A stretch of DNA of 64,000 nt from Ryuthela nishihirai (lineage: Eukaryota; Arthropoda; Arachnida; Araneae; Heptathelidae). A program made the translations under genes and the position numbers. The stretch covers positions 22,986,201-23,050,200 of the forward strand of contig JAWZYU010000028.1 of assembly GCA_038380435.1 (NCBI GenBank). Direction: 5' to 3'. The notes under the pieces are model-generated. The model was not told where the DNA came from. It ran no database searches and worked only from the letters and a program-made list of their open reading frames with translations. Shown in pieces: positions 34,216-44,800 of this stretch. How positions within the stretch are numbered: the stretch's first letter is position 1; each line of letters starts with the position of its first letter.

Positions 34216-34960
34216 GGAGCTATTGAAAGAAAACTGAAAATGTGCATATGCTTCATGAAAGTAAAAAGAGGAAATAGATGTTAATAAACAAAAACTTACG
34301 ATCCTTTTATAAGCCGGAAATTGTGTTGAATCAAGCACTCAATACGCCCCTGATTGTCGCTATTTATAAATATTAATACATATTCAAAACTGCAACACAA
34401 TAAACCCTGAAATGTATTTCTTGTTTTGAGGCCTAAGCTGCAGCTTAGTAACTTAACTGCAGCCTAGGTTATTACGTAGATCTTCAGTGACTCGGAACTT
34501 CTGTGCCCCCCCAACCACCACCACCAACCTAGGGAAGGTAACCGAAACCACAGACTAATTTTTGGGCAGAAAAGCTGAGAAATTTTTCAATATTCACTAA
34601 TCGGTATGCTCTGACTAAAGGATCCTTAACTCAATAAAATTCGTTATATCTTTAAAGAACGGAAAAAGTATTCGCAATAAAAAGTACGTGCGTTACATGG
34701 TAGAGATTCCGGGAAATCACCATGTAAATCGAAACCAACAACTTATGGGGGAAAAGGGAGATAGGTTCCGAAAAAAATCCTTGTTATGAATAAACGTAAT
34801 TGAAAGTTTTATTTATACATATTTATCCGAAATCTCAGTTCAATAGTAAAATAAGAATTAATAGAACATTATTTTGTACTTTATTTGCGCTAATTCAGAT
34901 AAGCTTAATCATATATTTCTTTTTGATCATTAAACATACTCATTAATTTAAACGTACACC
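34216..34960. other. AT-rich unique sequence
   Basis: Contains a cct/gcag-rich inverted pair near 34430-34470 (cctaagctgcagcttag). No gene. Confidence 0.5.
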
Positions 34961-34962
34961 AG

Positions 34963-35030
34963 TGGTTCTCAACCTTTTACGCTTCACGTACCCCCTGGAA
35001 ATGTGTATGTAACTGGCGTACCCCTTGTAC
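34963..35030. mobile_element. hAT 5'-end fragment
   Basis: The terminal repeat and about 65 bp of the first unit are present (cagtggttctcaacc to ccccttgtac). The rest is missing or replaced by unrelated sequence. Confidence 0.7.
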
Positions 35031-35261
35031 AGTTGTAGCTGCCGATTCCAAACAGGCTTCATTTCATTGTGCCTCGAGACAGATTGCAATAACAAAGGCA
35101 AGAATATAACTTCTTACAGATGATGATTTTTATTAATATAAGAATTTACTATTATCTATTTATTGTTGGAAATAATATCAAAACCATTTAGTTGATGTTT
35201 ATTTTGGGATGACATTCTAATAATCTCCCTTGATGCTATACCACTACTATTTCATAAATAT

Positions 35262-35650
35262 AGGGACGCGGGTGGTTCAGTCGGTAGCGCGCCAGGCTCG
35301 TAATCTGTAATTCCCAGGTTCGAGTCCCAGCTGGGTCAGCGTTGAGATTTATCTCCGCAAAATTCCCCGCCCTGCCCACGGTCAGTAGGGGACACCGATG
35401 GGCTTGGAAAGGCCGCCGTCCGTCGGATGGGACGTTAAGTCGTGGCCCCGTGTGCGGGAGAGCCATCCCTCTGTACGTTAAAGAACACGCTGGATGGCCT
35501 TGACGGGAGGCTACCATTTGTCTCCCAACAGCTGTTCCAGTGGGTCCCCTCTCTCAACCTTCTCTGAGCCTTCGGGGTCCATGTGACCTGGCCATTTAGC
35601 CCATGGTGTGCAAAAAAGTGCCGCTCAGAGGTAAAACAACCCAACCCAAC
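35262..35650 (+). mobile_element. SINE-A, full length
   Basis: TSD ttcataaatat at 35251-35261 and 35651-35661. Confidence 0.94.
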
Positions 35651-35689
35651 TTCATAAATATGCACTATATCTTCATGCATAAAAAAACT

Positions 35690-35860
35690 TAATCCGCTCC
35701 GTGTAAAACCGAGTCTATAATCATGTAAACAGAAACTGGTTGTGCCTCTTGACCTTGTGAAACCGAATCTGTTTTCCGCGTAAATCGCAACTTGTTGTAT
35801 TTTTGAACGTGTAAAACCCAAACCGTGTAAACTGAGCACCGTGTAAATCGAGGGATGGGT
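35690..35860 (-). repeat. Degenerate interspersed TTTACACGG motif
   Basis: Minus-strand copies of t(c/g)(g/a)(a/g)TTTACACG recur at irregular spacing of about 30-60 bp. The minus-strand ORF here repeats GFTRS as a result. Confidence 0.4.
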
Positions 35861-35889
35861 ATACAAATTTCCTATCATGCTGGGTGAGT

Positions 35890-36440
35890 TCAATGCTAAC
35901 TTTGTTCTTTGGACTGTTTATACTGACTCCGATCTTTCCCACTGAAGTCACCCAGCATTATAGTAATGTTTCCTCCACTAAGAGAATTCGAAGCATCCCG
36001 AAGTTATTCGGGAAACTCATTTTTGTTTCATCGGCGTCCTCAGTGGGAACATAGTCAAGGGTCTAGTAATTTATTTCAGTTATAGTTGTGATAAATATTT
36101 CATTAATGCAATAAAAACTAAAAAGAGCGAATTGGCATTAATGGTACTTGGTAATCCTACAACTTTTCCTGTGCTTCTCATGATCATGACCAGAACGATT
36201 CTTTTTAAAACCATATTTTCAATGTACTTATCCATCTGGTCACCTTAAAAGTTCCGATTATCTAGATTATATTGTGGAAAATATTTTAAGAGGACAATGA
36301 GAGTAATTTGTTAGAGTATGAATAATTTGTCGGAGTGGCTAAAATTAATTTTTAATCAATGCGAAAGATCTGCCCAGAAGTATCGAAAAGCTCATTAATT
36401 GCAGACTTGGTCCTCTTACGTTAAATGCTTTTTCCACCAC
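35890..36440. other. Unique sequence, no recognised feature
   Basis: AT-rich, no ORF. Confidence 0.5.
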
Positions 36441-36445
36441 GATGT

Positions 36446-36836
36446 GGGGCGGGGGTGGCTCAGTCGGTAGCGCGCCAGGCTCGTAATCTGCAGTTCCCAG
36501 GTTCGAGTCCCAGCTGGGTCAGCGTTGAGATTTATCTCCGCAAAATTCCCCACCTTGCCCACGGTCAGTAGGGGAACTGATGGGCTTGGAAAGGCCGCCG
36601 TCCGTCGGATGGAACGTTAAGCCGTGGCCCCTTATACGGGAGAGTCATACCCTGTGCACGTTAAAGAACACGCTGGATGGCCTTGACGGGAGGCTACCAT
36701 CTGTCTCCTAACAGCTGTTCCAGTGGGTCCCCTCCCCCAACCTTCTCTGAGCCTTCGGGGTCCATTGTGACCTGGCCATTTAGCCCACGGTGTGCAAAAA
36801 GTGACGCTCAGAGGTAAAATAGGCCAACCTAACCCA
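36446..36836 (+). mobile_element. SINE-A, full length
   Basis: Complete, with a mutated tail (gtaaaataggccaacct). No clear TSD. Confidence 0.9.
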
Positions 36837-36844
36837 AACAGTCT

Positions 36845-37586
36845 CTGGCTCTGTACTTGGCATAACAGTGAAATGATCTTATAATTAATTAGTTAAGATA
36901 GATTGTGACTTTAGATTTTTTCAATGATTTTTTTTTTACAAATTTTTAACTTGAATAGGTCTTGAAATCGATGATTTTCGTTTCCCTTTCTTTTAAAATT
37001 AAAGTTGATGATCTTTGAGAACACATAATTAAGTGTTCGTAATCATTCGTATTTCTCGGCTATTTATAAATATTCCATTTCATATCATTTCGAAATCATT
37101 CTGACAATAAGCATGCAATGGAGATAAGAGGGCATTTCACAGAGTATCATTGATATATTCCCTTATTGATGCTTAAAACGTTAAATAAAGCTTGTTTAAC
37201 ATATAAGGACTTTTGGCTCCATTCGATTAATTGCTGGACATATTTCTGGTTTGTAAACTGCATTCAGAAGATAATAATCCCTTTCCAAGATCTGCGGCCA
37301 TTTGGCAACAATGAGACAGTGACTTTGAGGTGCCCTTCGAAGAAAATAGATAAAGAGCACATCAAACTCTCACCAGCCATTCCCCTACTCAGTATAACGT
37401 AATTTTAGATTTTTGAATTTTAATTAATCAATTTTAGATTAAAGGGATTATTCGGAGTCCCATATCAGAAATTAATCTCACCTAGACCTCATTTTACCTT
37501 GAACTTTAGATTTTAAAATCGTTTTCTTTGTATTTTGAAGTCCGTAAAATATAAGAAGATGGGGAAAAGATTTTTGCACTTAGAGG
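36845..37586. other. AT-rich sequence upstream of the neurexin exon
   Basis: The 78-codon ORF at 37166 has no recognisable domain. Probably intronic. Confidence 0.5.
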
Positions 37587-37597
37587 TCTAATTTGAG

Positions 37598-37980
37598 TTG
37601 GGTTGTTTTACCTCTGAGCGGCACTTTTTTGCACACCATGGACTAAATGGCCAGGTCACATGGACCCCGAAGGCTCAGAGAAGGTTGGGGGAGGGGACCC
37701 ACTGGAACAGCTGTTGGGAGACAGATGGTAGCCTCCCGTCAAGGCCATCCAGCGTGTTCTTTAACGTGCACAGGGTATGGCTCTCTCGCACACGGGGCCA
37801 CGGCTTAACGTCCCATCCGACGGACGGCGGCCTTTCCAAGCCCATCGGTGTCCCCTACTGACCGTGGGCAGGGCGGGGAATTTTGCGGAGATAAATCTCA
37901 ACGCTGACCCAGCTGGGACTCGAACCTGGGAACTGCAGATTACGAGCCTGGCGCGCTACCGACTGAGCCACCCCCGCTCC
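37598..37980 (-). mobile_element. SINE-A, 200 bp upstream of the neurexin exon
   Basis: TSD tctaatttgag at 37587-37597 and 37984-37994. Near-consensus, and the closest repeat before the exon. Confidence 0.93.
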
Positions 37981-38159
37981 AAATCTAATTTGAGAAGTGA
38001 CAGAGGGACTCAGACGTTTCAAGAAGATTTTCTTTATCAGTCTTACTCGGTGGTCATCTCTCTCTTTAGTAGAGGCAATTTCATAATCGTTTTAATATTT
38101 TCCCTAACTGAAATGTTTAAAGATAAATGATGAAATATTCTGTGCGAAGATTTCCTGTC

Positions 38160-38181
38160 TCATTTGTTTCTTCTCTTCCAG
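38160..38181 (+). other. Splice acceptor of the neurexin coding exon
   Basis: A pyrimidine-rich tract (ttgtttcttctcttcc) ends in AG at 38180-38181, 75 bp before the start codon. It is the only strong acceptor close upstream. Experimental junction data are absent. Confidence 0.6.
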
Positions 38182-38256
38182 GCGATGATGGATCCAAACA
38201 GAAGAAAAGCTCGCCTCTAACCATCCTCCTCCTCCTCTTCTTCCTCTTTCCGTGCC
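38182..38256 (+). other. Nrx-1: 5' UTR part of the neurexin exon
   Basis: This is the exonic sequence between the inferred splice acceptor and the start codon. It is rich in CTC/CTT just before the ATG and contains one short upstream ORF. The acceptor implies at least one further 5' non-coding exon upstream. Confidence 0.6.
38185..38220 (+). promoter_or_regulatory. Upstream ORF in the neurexin 5' UTR
   Basis: Two tandem ATG codons (38185 and 38188) open an 11-codon reading frame that stops at TAA 38218-38220. It is in frame with, and 36 bp before, the main ATG. If the exon starts at 38182 as inferred, every scanning ribosome meets this uORF first, so it may damp neurexin translation. That role is inference. 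Confidence 0.5.
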
Positions 38257-38968
38257 ATGGCCTTCGCCTGCTGCATCCTGCTTTTCGCCCTGAGCAGAGC
38301 GTCTGCTTTCGTGCTTGACGGATCCCCGACGTCTTTTTCCCAGTTCCCGCGATGGCAGGCGGGGCTCAACGGCAGCCTTTCTTTAGAATTCCGGACTCGG
38401 GAGCCCAATGGACTGCTTCTCTACACCGACGACGGAGGCACTTACGACTTCTTCGAGCTGAAGTTAGTGGAAGGAGCCCTCAGGCTCCGATTCAATCTCG
38501 GCGGCGGGACCGCCATCTTGACCGCAGGTCGCAACCTCCACGACACTCAGTGGCACTCAGTGCAGGTGATCCGAAATGCCGAAGAGACCATCTTGTCTGT
38601 TGACGACGAGACTCAGAAGAGGTTAACACCAGGCCCCGACTTCATCTTCGGCAACCTGTCTACTAACAGTGCTGTCTTCATGGGAGGTCTTCCCTCGTGG
38701 TACGGCTCAAAGTTGACCCTGTTGGCTTTGCCATCGGCGTTCTTTGAGCCAAGGTTCAAAGGGGAGATTAAGGATTTAGTCTACGCAAGCGACGACAGTC
38801 AGACCAAGATGCAAGAGATCCAGGAGTCGCAGGGCGTCAGGGTGAAGGAGGAGCACGTATGTGAGCAGCAGGATCCTTGTCAAAATGGTGGCATTTGCAT
38901 CAGTACGGATGGAGGACCCATTTGTGACTGCAGAGGAACAGAATACGAGGGGGACTTCTGCGAACAGA
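38257..38968 (+). CDS. Nrx-1: Neurexin-1-like (alpha-neurexin), first coding exon
   Basis: Alpha-neurexins are presynaptic single-pass adhesion receptors that bind neuroligins and other synaptic partners through extracellular LNS (LamG) domains. This exon supplies codons 1-237 plus one base. A hydrophobic signal peptide covers about residues 1-17 (cleavage near the ASA of SRASA). The first LNS domain covers about residues 24-175 and shows RFPxW-like FPRWQ, LEFRTREPNGLLLYTDD, DFFELKL, WHSVQVIRN and FMGGLP. A six-cysteine EGF repeat follows (C202, C208, C214, C223, C225, C235), with DPCQNGGIC and CDC. Possible N-glycosylation sites are N38 and N133. The domain order and the exon ending just after EGF1 match the family's usual first coding exon. 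ATG 38257 is chosen because it has GCCATGG context and starts the signal peptide. No downstream exon was found in the window, so the protein is partial here. The family call is strong; the exact paralogue is inferred. Confidence 0.9.
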
Positions 38969-38974
38969 GTGAGT
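38969..38974 (+). other. Splice donor after neurexin EGF1
   Basis: GTGAGT directly follows the last EGF cysteine codons and matches the U1 consensus. Without splicing, the frame ends four codons later, so this donor is what allows the protein to continue. Confidence 0.75.
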
Positions 38975-39199
38975 AAAATGAAGTTTCTTTTATCGAATGC
39001 ATTAGATAGGATTAATAGCTTGATTCTTTCGAATTGGTTTCATTGATGATGCAAGAAATGTTTTATGTCCACCTGAATAATGTTGAAGGTAATAAAAGCA
39101 CTGGTGCTCAAAGATTAAGCCGGTAAACAGGATGCAAAAATCGCCGTATCTTGTCAGATTATTGACAATATATAAAAAGAGCCAATTTCTTACACAAAA

Positions 39200-39583
39200 T
39201 GGGGCGGGGGTGACTCAGTCGGTAGCGCGCCAGGCTCGTAATCTGCAGTTCCGAGGTTCGAGTCCCAGCTGGGTCAGCGTTGAGATTTATCTCCGAAAAA
39301 TTCCCCCGCCCTGCCCAGGGTCAGTAGGGGACACCGATGGGCTTGAAAAGGCCGCGTCCGTCGGATGGACGTTAAGCCGTGGCCCCGTGTGCGGGAGAGC
39401 CATACCCTGTGCACGTTAAAGAACTCGCTGGATGGCCTTGACGGGAGACTACCATCTGTCTCCCAACAGCTGTTCTAGTGGGTCCCCTCCCCCAATCTTC
39501 TCTGAGCCTTCGGGGTCCATGTGACCTGGCCATTTAGCCCATGGTGTGCAAAAAAGTGCCGCTCAGAGGTAAAACAAGCCAAC
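39200..39583 (+). mobile_element. SINE-A, full length
   Basis: TSD cttacacaaaa at 39189-39199 and 39584-39594. The first repeat downstream of the neurexin donor. Confidence 0.94.
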
Positions 39584-39696
39584 CTTACACAAAACAAGAC
39601 GCTTTGTTCAAATTTGCACACAAAATTTGTATTAAACACAATTGCGCATGCGTAACAGGCCAATATAAAAACACCTCATTTGTCAGTTCGTATTAT

Positions 39697-40080
39697 TATA
39701 GACCCGACTCCAGCTGCGGTCGTGCGGTGGCAAGCGTAAAGGAAGTGATGCCTGACAACCTGTTCCAGAAGATGCGCAGTGTTCGAAAACTCGTCCTTGC
39801 AGAGTAGCGAGGAGTGACGTCACAGTGCGTTTGCGTTGCGGCGAGCGGCAAGTGTGGAGGTGCCCTTAAAGTCTCATCGTGCATCTCCGAGATAGCCAAT
39901 CTTTAGATAATGGCCGGAAGAAATCTTTTGAGTGAAGAAATGAAACGGTGAGTAATTGGGAGGCTGGAGGCCGGACAACGTCAGTCAGGTAGATGGTTAA
40001 ATGTGAATTGTAGCTCTGTAAGCCGCCTTTGGAATTGATCTTCAAACAAGCCAAACAAAAGCACTGACATGGTTCATGGT
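39697..40080 (+). pseudogene. Tc1-like transposase 5' relic
   Basis: ATG 39910 opens MAGRNLLSEEMKR, then VIGRLEAGQRQ, then a VSRLWN segment after stops. This is the N-terminal DNA-binding region of a Tc1-type transposase. About 200 bp of presumed element 5' end precedes it. The copy stops where LINE sequence begins; a possible continuation is at 43000. Confidence 0.6.
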
Positions 40081-40109
40081 CATCTCAAAGACCTGTCTAC
40101 CTGCTTTGA

Positions 40110-41494
40110 AATCCAAACATTTCTCTGGTCTGTAAATGGTCGCTAGGCATAACTGAAAGGAAAGCTGTGTACCAATCCCCAGCGATAATGCATAGTGCTC
40201 TTGTGGAAGTGAATGGAAAGGGAGAATTACCAGATCAGTGTTGCCTAGTGAACTGGTCATCTAGGGCCACTTTTTCTTTTTTTTCTGCCCTGCTGAGGAG
40301 TGGTCTTCACACTGCCCTGGTGCTGACCATTTATGCTCACGGCTTTGCACTTGATTATGGATTCTTCACTTGCTGCACTGTTGGGCCTCTGTTGAGGGAG
40401 AATCTGCCGCTGTGTTTTCTGTTTGCTTGTGGGTACCTTACACAGGATACCTTATATCAGCTGGTGGATAATCCTGATCTGAGACCATCGTAGGTACATC
40501 CTAATGTCTCACAAAAAAAGTGGTCTTCTCATACAGAACCCTCACTTAGCTAGTTGAGCAACCCCAATCCTATACTGAATTCTCAAGCAGGTCAATCTAG
40601 ATTCTGGTTCTTAAAAAGGTCCACTGAAAGGTGGTTCTGACGTTCCTATCAGCATGGATGACCTCAGCCTTTAGTTATACGGACAGGATCTTTGCCCCAT
40701 GCCTGCGATTAGGGGACTGTTTGATATAGTACGCCCTACCGCTCTCAGTTGGGTTGGGTTGTTGGGTTGTTTTACCTCTGAGCGGCACTTTTTTGCACAC
40801 CATGGGCTAAATGGCTAGGTCACATGGACCCCGAAGGCTCAGAGAAGGTTGGGGGAGGGGATCCACTGGAACAGCTGTTGGGAGACAGATGGTGGCCTCC
40901 CGTCAAGGCCATCCAGCGTGTTCTTTAACGTGCACAGGGTATGGCTCTCCCGCACACGGGGCCACGGCTTAACGTCCCATCCGACGGACGGCGGCCTTTC
41001 CAAGACCATCGGTGTCCCCTACTGACCGTGGGCAGGGCGGGGAATTTTTGCGGAGATAAATCTCAACGCTGACCCAACTGGGACTCGAACCTGGGGACTA
41101 CAGATTACGAGCCTGGCGCGCTACCGACTGAGCCACCCCCGCCCCACCGCTCTCAGTAAATGTAGTTTCTTTAAAAATCCCACTAATCATTTTCTGTCTG
41201 CAGGTATGTAGAACGTGAGGACGTTATAGAGATTATTCTCTTGACGTCCTCACAGAGGAATCCCAGCATTATAACCTAGTTATTCTAGCTTGCAAGGGAC
41301 CATATGGACAGGTAAAGGTCAGATGCTTAAAAATAACTTTAAATTTTTCTTTTCAGGGAGGGAGGATGGAAAGCATCTGCAAAGTATAGGTTTGCTTCTC
41401 AGCAGACACGCTAGTGATACTCTTGTAGTATATGACTTCATTAAAGAAAGATTTCTTACAGCTAAATTTAAAACAAAAATTAAAGACTTGTATG
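40110..41494 (+). pseudogene. LINE 5' fragment (5' UTR to endonuclease start), interrupted by a SINE
   Basis: Similarity to the full-length LINE starts near tgtaaatggtcgctaggcat. It runs through the ORF start region (LVDNP at about 40468) to the endonuclease N-part (GREDGKH, LLLSRHASD at 41358-41420). It stops at aaagacttg, just before a Tc1 element. A SINE-A occupies 40750-41145. The copy is older than the full-length one and lacks everything after about residue 196. Confidence 0.75.
40750..41145 (-). mobile_element. SINE-A, nested in a LINE fragment
   Basis: Perfect 12-bp TSD accgctctcagt at 40738-40749 and 41146-41157. Confidence 0.95.
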
Positions 41495-41504
41495 TGTGTG
41501 TGTA

Positions 41505-42931
41505 CACCGAAGAGCCAAAACGTTATGACCACCTGACTAATATACTGTTGGTCGTCCATGTGCAGCCAAAACAGCTCTTACCTGGCGAGGCATGGACACA
41601 CTATAAGATTTCTAAAGGTGTCTTGTGGTATCTGGTACCAACACGTTACCAGAAGAACCTTAACTCTTGTAAGTTATGTGGTTGAGTTGCCGCAGATCGA
41701 ATATGCTGTTCCAACACAAACCACATACACTCGATTGGATTGATGTCTTGGGAATTTGGAGGCCAGGGCAATACCTGGAAGTCTTCCTCATGTTCTGCAA
41801 ACCATTCTCGAACAACCTGGGCAGTGTGGCATAGTGCATTGTCCTGTTGAAAAAAGCACTACTAGTGGGTTATACCGTTGCCATGAGAGGATGTACCTGG
41901 TCTCCAATGATGTTTATGTAGGTGGTTGACGTCCCGTGGCAGAGTGGATAGCGCGCTTGACTACTGATCTACGGGACCTGGGTTCGAGCCCTGGGTAAGG
42001 CATGGGTGTGTGTTATTTTTCTGCTGAGGTCCTGCCATCCTCTCAGATCTTCTACTGTGGCATATAAACTGACAGGCTCCTGTCAGACCTCTGTGGCAAG
42101 CAGCTGCTTGAGGGGGTATTTATTTTTTATTTTATTTAGACGTCATAGTTTCCTGCACATGAATGACTGGACCCAGGTTTCCCAGCAGAACATTGCCCAA
42201 AGCATTACACTTCATCCACCGGCTTCTTTTTGTCCAACGGAGTATCCTGGTGCCAACACTTCCCCAGATAAATGACACACACGTATCCGGCCATCCACAT
42301 TGTGCAACAGTAAACGAGATTCATCGAACCAGACAACCTTCTTCCAATCATTCAAGGTCCAGTTTTGATGCTTGCATGCTCATTGTAGGCGCTTTCGACG
42401 GTGAACAGAGGTTAGCATGGGCACTCGAAGCGGTCTGCGGCTATGCAGCCTCATTTTCAGCAGGGTTCGATGTACTGTGTCTTGTGACACATTACTCCCA
42501 TCACCAGCATTCAAATTACGGGCAAGTTGCGCCACAATATCCCTTAAGTTGGCTCATACCATACTGGATAGCCTTCGCTCCTCTCTAGTATCTATAAGAC
42601 GTGATGGGCCCACACCTTGCCGGCGGTTCGTGGTTTTTCCGTCCTCGGACCACTTTTTGTAGTAACCACGGCTGACCGTGAGCACCCCACAAGCCTTGCC
42701 GTCTCGTAAATGCTCTGACCCTGTCGTCTGGCCATTACAATTTGGCCTTTGTCAAACTCACTTAAGTCCGCTGCATTTCCCATCTGAAGAACAAGAATAA
42801 TACTGATTAACAGAGCTCAGTATCAGTTGTTATATATACTGTTTCATGACCTTCACACGCGCGGTCGTTTACCTGCAATTGTTTCGATTTGCAAAAAGGC
42901 GCGCTGGTTATAAAGTTTTTGGTCTTCGGTG
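41505..42931 (-). mobile_element. Tc1-like element with degraded transposase, interrupted by SINE-B
   Basis: Imperfect inverted termini (caccgaagagccaaaacgtt at left; the complement of aactttataaccag/ggtcttcggtg at right) are each flanked by TA. The transposase starts at 42783 (minus) with the helix-turn-helix [20 protein letters not shown] and continues as a relic. Near the 3' end it has LPWPPNSQDINPIE, the conserved segment around the second Asp of the DDE/DDD triad. A SINE-B sits at about 41934-42137. The element is broken by stops and is non-functional. Confidence 0.75.
41934..42137 (+). mobile_element. SINE-B, nested in a Tc1 element
   Basis: Full length. Flanking gacgtc at both sides may be the short TSD. 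Confidence 0.88.
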
Positions 42932-42966
42932 TATGTATATATGTATGTATGTATGTATGTATGTAA
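42932..42966. repeat. (ATGT)n microsatellite next to the Tc1 terminus
   Basis: Tetranucleotide repeats directly follow the TA flank of the Tc1 element. A TG-rich run also precedes its other end, suggesting insertion into a microsatellite. Confidence 0.8.
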
Positions 42967-42999
42967 CCCATAGTTAGAAAACATGTTCTTAGATGTCTG

Positions 43000-43510
43000 A
43001 TGGCCACATCGACTAGAGATAACCGTTATCTGCTCCTAAATGCAAGGCGCCATGCTTTCGACTGCACTTAATCCGAAGGACGGACTCTATCCCATCAAAC
43101 TATGCTCAGAAGGCTTCATGCGGGTCATATTCATGCAAGACGACCAGTTGTGTATATCCCTTTGACGTCAGGCCAGCTCAGAGCACGATTGAATAGGGCT
43201 GGACAACACTGCAACTGTATACATATTGCATTGCAACATATCAACGTCAATGGAGCATGTTCTGTTCACCGATGAATCCCGATTTAGTCTTCAAACCGAT
43301 ATCCGATGACTATTGATCTGGTCAAACCGATGACCAGATATCGTCCCATTCACATCCGGGGAAGGGACAGTTTTGGAGCTGGTAGTATGGCAGGCATCAC
43401 TCTCAATGGCTGCACAAACCTTCGTGTCTTCCCAGCAGGGACTGTAAGATTGTAGTGAGATCGTCGTCCATTTCTCGCAGCAATGTGACTTTTTTTGAGC
43501 ACTGTACTTG
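43000..43510 (+). pseudogene. Tc1-like transposase middle relic
   Basis: Broken frames give ATSTRDNRYLLLNARR, MLRRLHAGHIHARRPV, a VLFTDESRF-like segment (about 43260-43292), MTRYRPIHIRGRDSFGAG and NLRVFPAGTV. It could be the rest of the 39697 relic, separated by later insertions. The catalytic C-terminus is lost. Confidence 0.6.
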
Positions 43511-43744
43511 CAGAATACACAGTAAAATTGATTAGTTACATAAGATAATTGATAACATAATTGACTGTTACATAAGATAAGATATATGTATCTCATTGCA
43601 ACTGTTACATAAGATGAGATATACTAATAATAAATTGATAAAATATTTGAATACAATTTATTCATTTTTTATTTCTTTTTCTCGATTTAAAAAAAATACT
43701 ATCATTTGGAATTTTGACTTTGTGTATTCGACATTGGTCTAAGG

Positions 43745-44800
43745 CAATGGTTCTCAACACGTACCTGGCCAACGTAACGGCTTCACGTACCCTCTGGAAA
43801 TGTGTATGTAACTGGCGTACTCCTTGTATAGATAGATAAAACTATAGTTATAACAGTGGGAATAAAACATACATATATACACATTAAATTTTGTATTCAT
43901 AAATTACATATATCGATAAACACAAAAAATGACATACTATTTAGCACATCTTATAAAATTATAAACATTTTACTGGGTAATCAGTGATATGGTTGCGTTT
44001 GTGATGGTTTGCACAGTTCATCAATGGTTCTTTAAAATCAACTCTTCTTTATTGGACAATGGAAGCTTACATTTTTCCAAATCAAATGTGAAGGGATCTC
44101 GAATCCATTGGGGCGGGGGTGGCTCAGTCGGTAGCGCGCCAGGCTCGTAATCTGTAGTTCCCAGGTTCGAGTCCCAGCTAGGTCAGAGTCGAGATTTATC
44201 TCCGTAAAAATCTCCCCGCCCTGCCCACGGTCAGTAGGGGATACCGATGGGCTTGGAAAGGCTGCCGTCCGTCGGATGGGACGTTAAGCCGTGGCCCCGT
44301 GTGCGGGAGAGCCATACCCTGTGCACGTTAAAGAACACGCTGGATGGCCTTGACGGGAGGCTACCATCTGTCTCCCAACGCTGTTCCCGTGGGTCTCCTC
44401 CCCCAACCTTCTCTGAGCCTTCGGGGTCCATGTGACCTGGTCATTTAGCCCATGGTGTGCAAAAAAGTGCCGCTCAGAGGTAAAACAACCCAACCCAACA
44501 ACTCGAATCCATTCTTGCGTTTCATCAGGGGGTGGGAAATACTGCCTTATAAGAGTTTTAAGAGTGCTTAAGTGAACGATTATTTGTTGTCTGATGTCTT
44601 CAAAGTCTGCAATCGTTTGCTCATTTTGTTTTAAGAAATGAATCTAGTTGTTGAAATTGCTCACAGCTGTTCTTTTTAATTACGTTTTCCCAGAAAGAAT
44701 TTTTTTATCATGGCGACTTTGTTACTAGTTTTAGAGACTTTTGAGCTCTCACGGCGTACCCCAAAATATTTTACCGCGTACCCCACGTTGAGAACCCCTA
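43745..44800. mobile_element. hAT element of the same family, interrupted by SINE-A
   Basis: The left end caatggttctcaac and right end gttgagaacccct belong to the same family as 7919-9405, but with a single 5' unit and about 650 bp of unique interior. The left 8-bp flank gtctaagg (43737-43744) recurs at 46031-46038, after a LINE fragment and not at the element's own end. A SINE-A sits at 44110-44501. Confidence 0.75.
44110..44501 (+). mobile_element. SINE-A, nested in a hAT element
   Basis: TSD ctcgaatccatt at 44098-44109 and 44502-44513. Shares the agagtcgagatttatctccgt variant with the copies at 46316 and 49816. Confidence 0.95.

Noticed and set aside
37166..37402. 78-aa ORF upstream of the neurexin exon as another exon
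   Set aside because: No recognisable domain, AT-driven composition, and no matching splice signals in frame.
40167..40493. 108-aa host ORF
   Set aside because: It matches the 5' region of the LINE (also present in 61500-61960 on the other strand).
42946..42966. Transposon terminal direct repeat
   Set aside because: It is a simple ATGT microsatellite beside the Tc1 terminus.
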